Shown: positions 1 through 5,171, counted from the stretch's first letter. The stretch: 5,171 nucleotides of DNA from DASRSS01 sp035656335 (GCA_035656335.1 DASRSS010000309.1:1-5171); one strand, 5' to 3'. The notes: generated by a model from the sequence alone, not told the origin. Program-made: numbers and translations.

Positions 1-274
1 TGTCGCGGGCCAGATAGCGCGCGACCGCGTCCTCGACACCGTCGAAGGCCAGTTCGGCACCGGAGCCGAGCGACGGGTCGCGGTCGAGCCGGGCCGCCTC
101 AGCGGCAGCCGCGGACGCCGCGCCGTCGCAGACGTCCTGCAGGCCGCGCTGCTGCACGAACGCGTCCGCGGCCGCGATCGCGCCACCGATCATCAGCAGC
201 GCGACCAGGAAGAAGCCGAGGATGAGTGGGATCGTCGATCCGTGGTCGACACCGCCGCGCGCGCCGGGGCGCAT
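1..274 (-). CDS. TadG-like pilus assembly protein, N-terminal part (runs off left edge)
   Basis: The first 91 residues of a membrane-anchored protein of the TadG-like type, the last visible gene of the tad cluster. It starts MRPGARGGVDHGSTIPLI. A short basic leader is followed by one hydrophobic segment at about residues 14-36, then an Ala-rich region with a single Cys49 (DVCDGAAS), the usual layout of the TadG-like N-terminal domain. Residues 37-91 should lie outside the membrane, and the rest of the protein is beyond position 1. The ATG (274-272) shares one base with the TGA of the preceding pseudopilin gene (TGATG), so translation is probably coupled; no good Shine-Dalgarno sequence is seen. 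Unlike the two upstream pseudopilins, the segment after the Gly of DHG has no Glu at +5, so processing by prepilin peptidase is doubtful. In other systems TadG-type proteins are thought to aid pilus assembly at the envelope. The family call comes from pattern recognition and gene order. Confidence 0.78.
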   Translation of the reverse strand, partial: MRPGARGGVDHGSTIPLILGFFLVALLMIGGAIAAADAFVQQRGLQDVCDGAASAAAAEAARLDRDPSLGSGAELAFDGVEDAVARYLARD

Positions 275-747
275 CACGGCACCGCCCGGAAGTCGTCGAC
301 GTGCACGACGAAGCGACCCACCGTCGTGATGCCGTGGCCCTGCAGCACGGACGGCACGGCCGGCACGTCCACGTGCCGCGTCACGCACACGGCGAACGTC
401 GCGCCCGGCGTCAGCCGGGGCTCGACGGGTGTGGCGTCGCAACCGGCGTCCGCCGCGACGAAGCGCACCGTGGCGTCGTCGGGCAGGTCCTGGTCGTCCA
501 GCGCGATCCGCACCGCAGCACGGGCGCGCATTGCGGCGTCGGCAGCCGTGTCACTGGTGGCGAACGCGCGGCCGGCCTCGCGCGCGGCCTGGGTGACGGC
601 CAGCCGGCTGTTCTGCACGGTTGCCACCGCGACCACCAGGTAGACCAGCGGCAGCATCACGATCACCGCAACGAAGACGAACTCGACGATCGCGTTGCCG
701 TCGTCCGCACCAAGCCGAGAGCGCCGAACCGCATCCAAAACGCTCAC
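274..747 (-). CDS. TadE/TadF-like pseudopilin
   Basis: A predicted 157-residue single-pass pseudopilin. The leader is 17 residues and ends in Gly17, giving DDG/NAIVEF: Glu at +5 (E22) and an aromatic residue at +6 (F23), the Flp/TadE-class prepilin peptidase signature. A hydrophobic stem follows at about residues 20-43, then an amphipathic stretch (SRLAVTQAAREAGRAF) and a secreted domain with exactly two cysteines, C103 and C121, that could form a disulfide. I chose the GTG at 747 because it overlaps the upstream stop in a GTGA arrangement, has GGGAG 8 nt upstream (756-760), and gives a leader of normal length; the longer open frame to 894 lies antiparallel-free but within the upstream gene in another frame. 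In known tad systems TadE and TadF are minor pseudopilins needed for pilus biogenesis. Whether this is strictly TadE or TadF cannot be settled from sequence alone; by position after a TadE it fills the TadF slot. Confidence 0.85.
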   Translation of the reverse strand: MSVLDAVRRSRLGADDGNAIVEFVFVAVIVMLPLVYLVVAVATVQNSRLAVTQAAREAGRAFATSDTAADAAMRARAAVRIALDDQDLPDDATVRFVAADAGCDATPVEPRLTPGATFAVCVTRHVDVPAVPSVLQGHGITTVGRFVVHVDDFRAVP

Positions 748-1175
748 GGCGAGCGCTCCCTCAGCACCGAGGAGTGCACGTCTATGCCAAGCGGTAGATC
801 GAACGGCAGCAGCAGCATGTGCGGACGCCCGTGGCAGCGCACCGTCGTGATCGGCAGCCCGGACGCGGCATCCACGCCGTCCGTCCCTGTGCACGGGATG
901 TCCTGGGCCGCGCGGGCATTCAATCCGTCCGAGATCAACTGCCGCGCACGCTGCTCACCGGCCGTGCCGCCCGGGTCGGACGCGTCGTCGAACGTTGCCG
1001 CGTAGTGCGCACCGTCGGCCGCTGCGGACGCGACGATGCTGCGCGCGTAGAACCACACGGCGACCTGCAGTACGGCGAACAGCAGGACGACGAGCAGCAC
1101 CGTCAGCAGCACGAACTCGACCACGCTCGCGCCACGATCGGCGGCGACAGTGCGCCGCACTCGTGCCGGGACCAT
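744..1175 (-). CDS. TadE-like pseudopilin
   Basis: A predicted 143-residue TadE-family pseudopilin. A basic 15-residue leader ends in Gly15, giving DRG/ASVVEF: Glu at +5 (E20) and Phe at +6 (F21), the conserved prepilin cleavage context. One membrane stem follows at about residues 17-43, then ARSIVASAAADGAHYAA, the usual alpha-helical region after the stem in this family, and a secreted domain with two cysteines (C95, C114). The ATG at 1175-1173 directly follows the pilin gene's TAG (TAGATG, zero spacing) and has no convincing Shine-Dalgarno sequence, so reinitiation from the upstream gene is likely. The 3' end overlaps the next pseudopilin gene by 4 nt. The family role is a minor pseudopilin in Tad/Flp pilus assembly, processed by the same peptidase as the major pilin; no peptidase gene is in this window. 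Confidence 0.9.
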   Translation of the reverse strand: MVPARVRRTVAADRGASVVEFVLLTVLLVVLLFAVLQVAVWFYARSIVASAAADGAHYAATFDDASDPGGTAGEQRARQLISDGLNARAAQDIPCTGTDGVDAASGLPITTVRCHGRPHMLLLPFDLPLGIDVHSSVLRERSP

Positions 1176-1382
1176 CTACTTGCTGTTGGACACCGAGTTG
1201 ATCGCGTTGGTGATCGCGTCCTTGATCTCCGGCTCGAACACACCCAGGATCGCGACGACGAGGATCGCGGACATCACGGTCACCATCACCCAGCCGGGCA
1301 CGTCGCCGCGATCACGCTCGGCGCCGCGCACCCGATCCAGCGCGCCGCGCAACCAGAGCACCAGGAACTGCACGTCATGCAT
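1176..1382 (-). CDS. small Flp-pilin-like membrane peptide (noncanonical)
   Basis: A 68-residue peptide in the position normally held by flp, between tadC and tadE. Residues 1-26 are a charged leader ending in AERDRG. They are followed by DVPGWVMVTVMSAILVVAI, a hydrophobic stem (about 31-49), and a short polar Asn/Ser-rich tail (ITNAINSVSNSK). Size, layout and position fit a Flp-type major pilin. However, after the most likely cleavage Gly26 the +5 residue is Trp31 and not the Glu that marks classical Flp pilins, and there is no Glu-Tyr pair. I took the ATG at 1382 over a TTG four codons upstream because GGAGGA (1387-1392) sits 4 nt before it and lies inside the longer version. This is the one gene of the cluster with a strong own ribosome binding site and no overlap with its predecessor, as expected for a protein needed in many copies. 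That it is the structural pilin is inference; it could be an accessory membrane peptide. Confidence 0.75.
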   Translation of the reverse strand: MHDVQFLVLWLRGALDRVRGAERDRGDVPGWVMVTVMSAILVVAILGVFEPEIKDAITNAINSVSNSK

Positions 1383-1386
1383 CGTT

Positions 1387-1392
1387 TCCTCC
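1387..1392 (-). promoter_or_regulatory. ribosome binding site of the pilin-like gene
   Basis: The minus strand reads GGAGGA followed by a 4-nt spacer and ATG (1382-1380). It is the closest match to the anti-Shine-Dalgarno consensus in the cluster, and it decides the start of the 68-residue peptide over the upstream TTG. It lies in the 15-nt gap after the tadC stop. Confidence 0.7.
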
Positions 1393-1397
1393 AACCA

Positions 1398-2333
1398 TCA
1401 GCGGGCCAGCGACGTGAGTGTCAACAGCCCCGGGTACAGCGCGAACAGCACCGTCACCGGAAGAATCAGGAACACCACCGGCAGCAGCATCGCGATCTCC
1501 TTGCGGCCGCCGGCGTCCAGCAGCGCGCGCTTGCCGAGTTCGCGCACGTCCAGCGCCTGTGCGTGCAGCACGTCCGCGAGCGGCGTGCCGCGTTCGATCG
1601 CCACGATCAGTCCCTGCACGAACCGCGCGAACGGCTCGAGCGTGGTGCGCTCGGCCAGCTCGCCGAGCGCGGACGTCAGCGGCTCGCCGGATCGGGCCCG
1701 CGCCAGTGCCCGGCCGAGGTCGCCGGCCAGCTCGCCGCCGGTGAGCCGGCACACCCGGTGCAGCGCGTCGGCCGGCGCCTCGCCGGCGACGACGGCGAGC
1801 GCGAGCAGGTCGGCCACGACCGGGAACTCGGCGAGCATGCGCTGCTCGCGCTGCTGCACCTCGTGGCTGAGCCACCAGTCGCGGGCGAGCACGCCGCCGA
1901 CCAGTCCGAACAGGGCGGCGACGATCACGAGCATCGGGTTCAGCCGTCCGGTCAATGCGTCCAGACCGAGCACCGCGAGCCCGCAACCCAGCGTTCCCAG
2001 CGCGCTCCAGACGACCTGCTCGATGCGGAACTCCTCGACGGACAGATCGGTGCCGAGCCCGTCCAGCCTGCGCCGCACGGACGAGCGCCCGCCGACGAGC
2101 CGGTCCAGCAGGCCGACCGCCTCCCCGAGCAGCGGACCGAAGATCCGGCGCGCCGCGGCGAACGGCACGGCCGTGGCGCTCGGGGACAGCAGCCGGGACG
2201 GCGGCGGCGTGTCCCCGAGGTACGGCCCGACCCGGTCGGCCAGGCGCACCGGACGCAGCGGCGGCGCCGAGCGCACCGCGATCAGCACGCCGACCGCGGC
2301 CACCAGCCCGAGCAGGGCACCGAGCACGATCAT
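1398..2333 (-). CDS. tadC: TadC-like Tad pilus inner-membrane platform protein (T2SSF domain)
   Basis: A predicted 311-residue polytopic protein. Hydrophobic segments lie at about residues 2-20, 108-126, 132-150 and 281-305. The cytoplasmic type II secretion F domain runs from about residue 168 (AEFPVVADLLALAVVAGEA) to 280, with the expected second half (LVQ-type helix FARFVQGLIVAIERGTPLADVL, split here as 236-255). With TadB it forms the membrane platform on which the ATPase acts to insert pilins. I place the start at the ATG 2333-2331, which overlaps the tadB stop as ATGA; the open frame continues to 2498, but that extension lies wholly within tadB and encodes a Arg/Ala-rich sequence without family features. 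There is no strong Shine-Dalgarno sequence, so translational coupling to tadB is likely. The stop is 15 nt before the pilin start. Assignment as TadC over TadB follows from gene order and the longer N-terminal region. Confidence 0.9.
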   Translation of the reverse strand: MIVLGALLGLVAAVGVLIAVRSAPPLRPVRLADRVGPYLGDTPPPSRLLSPSATAVPFAAARRIFGPLLGEAVGLLDRLVGGRSSVRRRLDGLGTDLSVEEFRIEQVVWSALGTLGCGLAVLGLDALTGRLNPMLVIVAALFGLVGGVLARDWWLSHEVQQREQRMLAEFPVVADLLALAVVAGEAPADALHRVCRLTGGELAGDLGRALARARSGEPLTSALGELAERTTLEPFARFVQGLIVAIERGTPLADVLHAQALDVRELGKRALLDAGGRKEIAMLLPVVFLILPVTVLFALYPGLLTLTSLAR

Positions 2334-3190
2334 CGGCTCAGCACCCGTGGCTCGTCGGGCAGCCGGCCGATGCGCAGCATGAGCCGGTAGGCCAGCAGGC
2401 ACACGGCCGCGCCGATGACGAGCAGCAGCGCTCCCCCACCGGAGTCGTACGCGCTCAGCGTGGTCGACCGCGTCCCGAGCAGCAGCAGGACGGCCCACGG
2501 CGCCGCGACCGCGAGCCGCGCCGCGTTGACGATCCAGCCCTGGCGCGTCTCCAGCTCCGCGCGCGTGCGTGCGTCCGACCGGAGCAGCTCGGACAGCGTC
2601 CGCAGCACCGAGCCGACGTCGCTGCCACCGACCTCGTGCGCCATGCGCATGGTCTCGCAGACGCGATCGCCCACCGGGTCGGCGAGGTCGGCCTCGAGCG
2701 CGTCGAGGCAGTCACCGAGCCGCCCGGTCGCGCGGTAGGACGCGGCGAAGCGCGCGAACGCCGGCCGCAGCTCGGCGGGACCACGCTGCGCGAGCCCGGC
2801 GAGCCCCTCGGGCAGCGACATGCCGGCACGGACGGCGGACGCCAGGTTGTCGATCGCCTCGGGCCACACGTCCCGCAATGCGACGAGGCGCCTGCGCCGC
2901 ATCCGCCGCAGCAGCATCGGCGGCGCGAGGAACGCGAAGACGCCGAAGCAGATCGCGACCGCCAGGGTCCCGGTCAGCAGCAGCACCGCGACCATCGCCA
3001 CCAGCGCGCAGCCGAACTGTGCCGCGATTAGTTGCGCGACACCGACGCCATCGACGCCGGCCTGGTGCAGCAGCCGGGCCTGCCGTGCCGACCAGCCCGA
3101 CCGCTGTGACGTGCGCTGCGGGGCACGCGGGCCGCTGCGCCAGATGAGCAGCAGGCCGACGCCCAGCAGCAGACCGAGCAGCGCGCCCAT
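2330..3190 (-). CDS. tadB: TadB-like Tad pilus inner-membrane platform protein (T2SSF domain)
   Basis: A predicted 286-residue polytopic protein. Hydrophobic segments lie at about residues 3-16, 55-73, 75-92, 223-239 and 253-269. Between them is a type II secretion F domain (about 108-220), with WPEAIDNLASAVRAGMSLPE at 109-128 and the conserved-looking MAHEVGGSDVGSVLRTLSEL at 183-202. The basic stretch RRMRRRR (95-101) marks the cytoplasmic side after the second membrane pair. It would partner with TadC as the membrane platform driven by the CpaF/TadA ATPase. The ATG at 3190-3188 shares one base with the ATPase stop (TGATG) and has GGGAGG (3195-3200) 4 nt upstream, which fixes this start against the open frame reaching 3808 inside the ATPase gene. 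The end overlaps tadC by 4 nt. Length and layout are normal for the family, and I see no damage. Confidence 0.9.
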   Translation of the reverse strand: MGALLGLLLGVGLLLIWRSGPRAPQRTSQRSGWSARQARLLHQAGVDGVGVAQLIAAQFGCALVAMVAVLLLTGTLAVAICFGVFAFLAPPMLLRRMRRRRLVALRDVWPEAIDNLASAVRAGMSLPEGLAGLAQRGPAELRPAFARFAASYRATGRLGDCLDALEADLADPVGDRVCETMRMAHEVGGSDVGSVLRTLSELLRSDARTRAELETRQGWIVNAARLAVAAPWAVLLLLGTRSTTLSAYDSGGGALLLVIGAAVCLLAYRLMLRIGRLPDEPRVLSR

Positions 3191-4455
3191 CACGCCTCCC
3201 GCAGCGCCGGTTGCGCCGCGCGGTCGGCGTGCCGGCCGAGCGTGGTGATCAGGTCGACGCCGGCCGCCTCGTAGCGCTCGGGACGCGGCGGGTACCCGTC
3301 GCCGCGCTCGAGCCGTCCGCGCCTGGTCGTGAACAGCTCGGTGGTCTCGATGACGTCGCCCTCGACGCGTCCGGTCACGCCGAGGATCTCGCGGACCCTG
3401 CGGTGCCCGGCGGCGTCGAGCGCGAGATGCACGACGAGGTCGACGCTCGTCGCCACGGTGGGCACGACGAACGCGGCGGACACGTTCTCGCCGGCGAGCA
3501 GCGGCAACGTGCACATCTTCATCAAGGCCTCGCGCGCTGAGTTCGCGTGCAGCGTGCACATGCCGGGCAGGCCGCTGTTCAAAGCGATCAGCAGGTCGAG
3601 GCACTCTTCCTGCCGCACCTCGCCGACGATCAGTCGGGACGGCCGCATGCGCAGCGCCTCTTTCACGAGGCGCCGTAAGGGGATCTCGCCGGATCCCTCC
3701 AGGTTCGGCTGCCGCGTCTGCATCGCGACGCAGTCCGGCAGCGGCAGCTGCAGCTCGAACACCTCCTCGACGGTCACCACGCGTTCGCGCGCCGGGATCG
3801 CCGAGCACAGCGCGTTGAGCATCGTCGTCTTGCCGGCCTGCGTGCCGCCGGACACGAGGACGTTCAGCCCGGCCGCCACGGACGCCTCCAGGAAGCGCGC
3901 CGCCTGCTCGGGGAGCGAGCCGATCGACACCAGCTCCTCGAGCGAGGACAGGCCGCGGACGAACTTGCGGATGTTCACGGCCATGTGCTGCCGGGTGATC
4001 GTCGGGATCACCACGTGCAGCCGGCTGCCGTCCGGGAGCATCGCGTCCACGAACGGCGTGGACAGGTCGAGCCGGCGGCCGGTCGTGCGCAGCATCCGCT
4101 CCACGAGCTCGGCGACCTGCTCGGCGGACAGGATCAGGTTGGTCAGCTCGGACCGTCCGCGCCGCGCGACGAACACGCGCCCGGGGTCATTGATCCAGAT
4201 CTCCTCGACGTCGCGGTCGTCGAGCAGCGGCTGCAGCGGACCGAAGCCGGCGACCGCGTCGAACACCGCCCGCGACAGCGCCTCGGGATCCTCCGGCGGC
4301 GAGGACGACGCGGACCGGTCCAGGTAGTCGGCGAGCACCTCGTCCACGAGGCGGGCGACCGCGGACGGGTCGGTGACCGGATCCAGATTGCGGCGGCGCA
4401 CCAGCTCGCGCACCTCGGCCTCGATCACCGCGGTCGTGTCGTGCTGCCCCGCCAT
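3190..4455 (-). CDS. tadA: CpaF/TadA-type secretion ATPase of the Tad pilus
   Basis: A predicted 421-residue cytoplasmic ATPase of the GspE/VirB11 superfamily, CpaF/TadA branch. An N-terminal helical region (1-65) leads to FGPLQPLLDDRDVEEIWIND (71-90), the usual start of the conserved N-terminal domain. The Walker A loop is GGTQAGKTT (203-211), with Lys209 and Thr210. The Asp-box equivalent is VVTVEEVFELQL (226-237). Walker B is RLIVGEVRQEE (274-284), with Glu279 as the likely catalytic residue. The His box is MCTLHANSAREAL (299-311). The C-terminal tail after about 380 is variable. It would hydrolyse ATP to drive pilin extrusion, and perhaps retraction, through TadB/TadC. The Walker A has Gln-Ala where many homologs have Gly-Ser, but all catalytic residues are present, so it should be active. 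The ATG at 4455 follows GGGGGAG with only a 2-nt spacer, short for a Shine-Dalgarno; the next in-frame option (GTG, codon 10) has no better site. It is the first gene of the cluster, after a 127-bp noncoding gap. Confidence 0.97.
   Translation of the reverse strand: MAGQHDTTAVIEAEVRELVRRRNLDPVTDPSAVARLVDEVLADYLDRSASSSPPEDPEALSRAVFDAVAGFGPLQPLLDDRDVEEIWINDPGRVFVARRGRSELTNLILSAEQVAELVERMLRTTGRRLDLSTPFVDAMLPDGSRLHVVIPTITRQHMAVNIRKFVRGLSSLEELVSIGSLPEQAARFLEASVAAGLNVLVSGGTQAGKTTMLNALCSAIPARERVVTVEEVFELQLPLPDCVAMQTRQPNLEGSGEIPLRRLVKEALRMRPSRLIVGEVRQEECLDLLIALNSGLPGMCTLHANSAREALMKMCTLPLLAGENVSAAFVVPTVATSVDLVVHLALDAAGHRRVREILGVTGRVEGDVIETTELFTTRRGRLERGDGYPPRPERYEAAGVDLITTLGRHADRAAQPALREA
3195..3200 (-). 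promoter_or_regulatory. ribosome binding site of tadB
   Basis: The minus strand reads GGGAGG, then 4 nt, then ATG. The site lies inside the last codons of the ATPase gene and supports the start at 3190 over longer in-frame alternatives within that gene. Confidence 0.55.
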
Positions 4456-4582
4456 GGCTCCCCCGCCGTGACATCCCGCAAAGCGACAGATCGGTGCTCA
4501 GAGATTAGAACCGGGAACACCGGCGAGGGAATGTTTGCGGCGAATCTGTGGACAGCGGGACGAATGAGGCGACAGTGATCGG
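4456..4582 (-). promoter_or_regulatory. intergenic region upstream of the tad cluster, likely promoter
   Basis: This 127-bp noncoding gap is the only sizeable one in the window and lies directly before the first tad gene, so the cluster promoter is expected here. It is visibly less GC-rich than its flanks. On the minus strand TCTAAT (plus 4504-4509) matches the -10 consensus at 5 of 6 bases, about 50 nt before the ATPase ATG; no good -35 lies at the proper distance. Just upstream of it is CCGGTGTTCCCGG (plus 4511-4523), a short inverted repeat that could bind a regulator. An imperfect direct repeat, GCGACAGATCGG (4483-4494) and GCGACAGTGATCGG (4569-4582), brackets the element. No rho-independent terminator is seen after the upstream gene remnant, so read-through from it is also possible. 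All of this is weak pattern evidence. Confidence 0.4.
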
Positions 4583-4808
4583 CTAGGCAGCGCGCAGCCG
4601 CGAGCGAAGGAACGCCACGACCTCGTCCCGCGCCCGGACGGTCGGGTGTCCGTCCTCGTCGACCAGGTGCGCGGTGACGACGCTGTGCGGGGTCTGGACG
4701 ACGTCGCGGAAGAACGGCGTCGGCTCCGGGTTCGCCACCGACCCGGGCAGGACGCGGCCGTCGAACGCGGGCCCGAGCAGCGCCCGGTAGGCGGCGAACC
4801 GCTGCCCG
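4583..4808 (-). pseudogene. 3' remnant of an unrecognised gene, truncated at its 5' side
   Basis: Reading leftward to a TAG at 4583-4585, this encodes about 75 residues that look like the C-terminus of a normal soluble protein: RFAAYRALLGPAFDGR, then VLPGSVANPEPTPFFRDVV, then DEDGHPTVRARDEVVAFL, ending in a charged helix. The frame stays open to a GTG at 4876 and closes at a TAG at 4886-4888, but the part right of about 4808 is simply the antisense of the AraC-family helix-turn-helix and cannot be native. No ribosome binding site or sensible start is present, so I call it a truncated gene. I do not recognise the family. The final Gly-His and C-terminal helix loosely recall alpha/beta hydrolases, but that is too thin to name a function. 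It points the same way as the tad cluster, 127 bp upstream of it, and is divergent from the AraC remnant. Confidence 0.5.
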
Positions 4809-5090
4809 GTGGCCGCCGCGTTCCACGTCAGCACCCGCACGATGCTGCGCCGGTTCGCCGCCGAGACCGGCACCACGCCGCTGGACTACCTGCAGGGCGC
4901 GCGCATGCGCCGGGCGAGCCGGCTGCTGGAGACCACGCCGCGCACCGTCGCCAGCATCGCCGCGTCCGTCGGCTACCGCGACGCCGGGACGTTCGCCGCG
5001 CTGTTCCGCCAGCACACCGGACGGCGGCCGAGCGAGTACCGCGCCGCCTTCCGGCGCCCGGCCGCCAACCGCCGCCGCACGAAGGTGTGA
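4809..5090 (+). pseudogene. AraC/GlxA-family regulator, C-terminal DNA-binding remnant
   Basis: Encodes up to 93 residues matching the two-helix-turn-helix DNA-binding region of AraC-family regulators, closest in style to the GlxA group. AAAFHVSTRTMLRRFAAETG is the recognition part of the first HTH, followed by TPLDYLQGARMRRASRLLET, the linker helix, then TVASIAASVGYRDAGTFAAL (second HTH) and FRQHTGRRPSEYRAAFR, the hallmark C-terminal signature. Full-length members have roughly 300 residues, with an N-terminal ligand or DJ-1/PfpI-like domain. Here all of that and the start of the first HTH are missing: the frame meets a TAG at 4788-4790, and the codons between it and 4809 do not fit the family. 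The only possible start is a GTG at 4809 without a Shine-Dalgarno sequence. It is probably not a functional regulator, though a free DNA-binding fragment cannot be excluded. The stop is 1 bp from the stop of the convergent gene at the right edge. Confidence 0.85.
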
Positions 5091-5091
5091 C

Positions 5092-5171
5092 TCAGCCGTC
5101 GGCGCGCAGCGCGGTGAGCTTGCCCGGGTCCAGGACGAGGTCGATCTCGGTGATCAGGTCGTCGACGACCG
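5092..5171 (-). CDS. C-terminal end of a gene resembling an ECF sigma factor with SnoaL-like tail (partial)
   Basis: Only the last 25 codons are present: VVDDLITEIDLVLDPGKL followed by TALRADG and a TGA (complement of 5092-5094). The pattern of a beta strand (ITEIDLVLDP) followed by a short KL-containing helix at the very end resembles the C-terminus of ECF sigma factors of the SigJ/ECF41 kind, which carry a SnoaL-like domain and often finish with a similar D/N-P-x-K/R-L motif. A stand-alone SnoaL-like or DUF4440-type protein would look the same here. It converges on the AraC remnant with a single base between the two stop codons. The fragment is too short for a firm call. Confidence 0.45.
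   Translation of the reverse strand, partial: VVDDLITEIDLVLDPGKLTALRADG

Noticed and set aside
748..894. N-terminal extension of the second pseudopilin frame to 894
   Set aside because: It overlaps the TadE gene; the GTG at 747 gives a normal 17-residue prepilin leader and a GTGA overlap with a nearby GGGAG.
819..2390. A 523-codon plus-strand open frame and several other long plus-strand frames opposite the tad genes
   Set aside because: Their translations are rich in Arg, His, Gln, Ala and Pro with no domain features, and they lie antisense to well-supported tad genes. They are by-products of very high GC at third codon positions.
2334..2498. N-terminal extension of the TadC frame to a start at 2498
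   Set aside because: It lies entirely within tadB in another frame and adds an Arg/Ala-rich segment; the ATG at 2333 overlapping the tadB stop gives the normal TadC start with its first membrane segment.
4425..5015. A 196-codon minus-strand frame spanning the AraC remnant and the tad promoter region
   Set aside because: The translation is low-complexity Arg/Gly/Ala-rich, is antisense to a recognisable AraC domain, and crosses the junction of two gene fragments.
1..5171. CRISPR arrays, tRNA or rRNA genes, insertion sequences, terminal inverted repeats
   Set aside because: I saw no regularly spaced repeats, no tRNA-like cloverleaf or conserved rRNA stretch, and no transposase-like protein on either strand. 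The gene breakage near 4808 has no IS remnant beside it.

Overview
This window comes from a very GC-rich bacterial chromosome, almost certainly a high-GC actinobacterium. The inference rests on codon third positions that are nearly all G or C, GTG used as a start codon, tightly overlapping genes, and protein types typical of actinobacterial Tad loci. I cannot name a genus.

Positions 1-4455 are a single minus-strand gene cluster for a Tad/Flp-type pilus (type IVc, related to type II secretion). In transcription order it encodes a CpaF/TadA secretion ATPase (3190-4455), a TadB inner-membrane platform protein (2330-3190), a TadC platform protein (1398-2333), a 68-residue pilin-like peptide (1176-1382), a TadE pseudopilin (744-1175), a second TadE/TadF-like pseudopilin (274-747), and the start of a TadG-like protein (1-274) that runs off the left edge. 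Five of the six junctions abut or overlap by 1 or 4 nt. The only exception, in front of the pilin, carries the best Shine-Dalgarno sequence of the cluster. The ATPase would power the TadB/TadC platform, which assembles the small pilin, with the TadE/F/G proteins as minor pilins or assembly factors. Prepilin peptidase, TadZ/CpaE, CpaB and a secretin are not in the window.

Positions 4456-4582 (127 bp) are noncoding and would hold the promoter of the tad cluster; only a weak -10-like element is visible.

Positions 4583-5090 hold two broken genes facing away from each other: the 3' part of an unrecognised minus-strand gene and the 3' part of a plus-strand AraC/GlxA-type regulator carrying only the DNA-binding region. 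They meet near 4808, as though a deletion removed the shared upstream region and both N-termini of a divergent pair (or an inversion joined two genes).

At the right edge (5092-5171, minus) is the last 25 codons of another gene whose C-terminus resembles ECF sigma factors with a SnoaL-like tail. It converges on the AraC remnant with a 1-bp gap.
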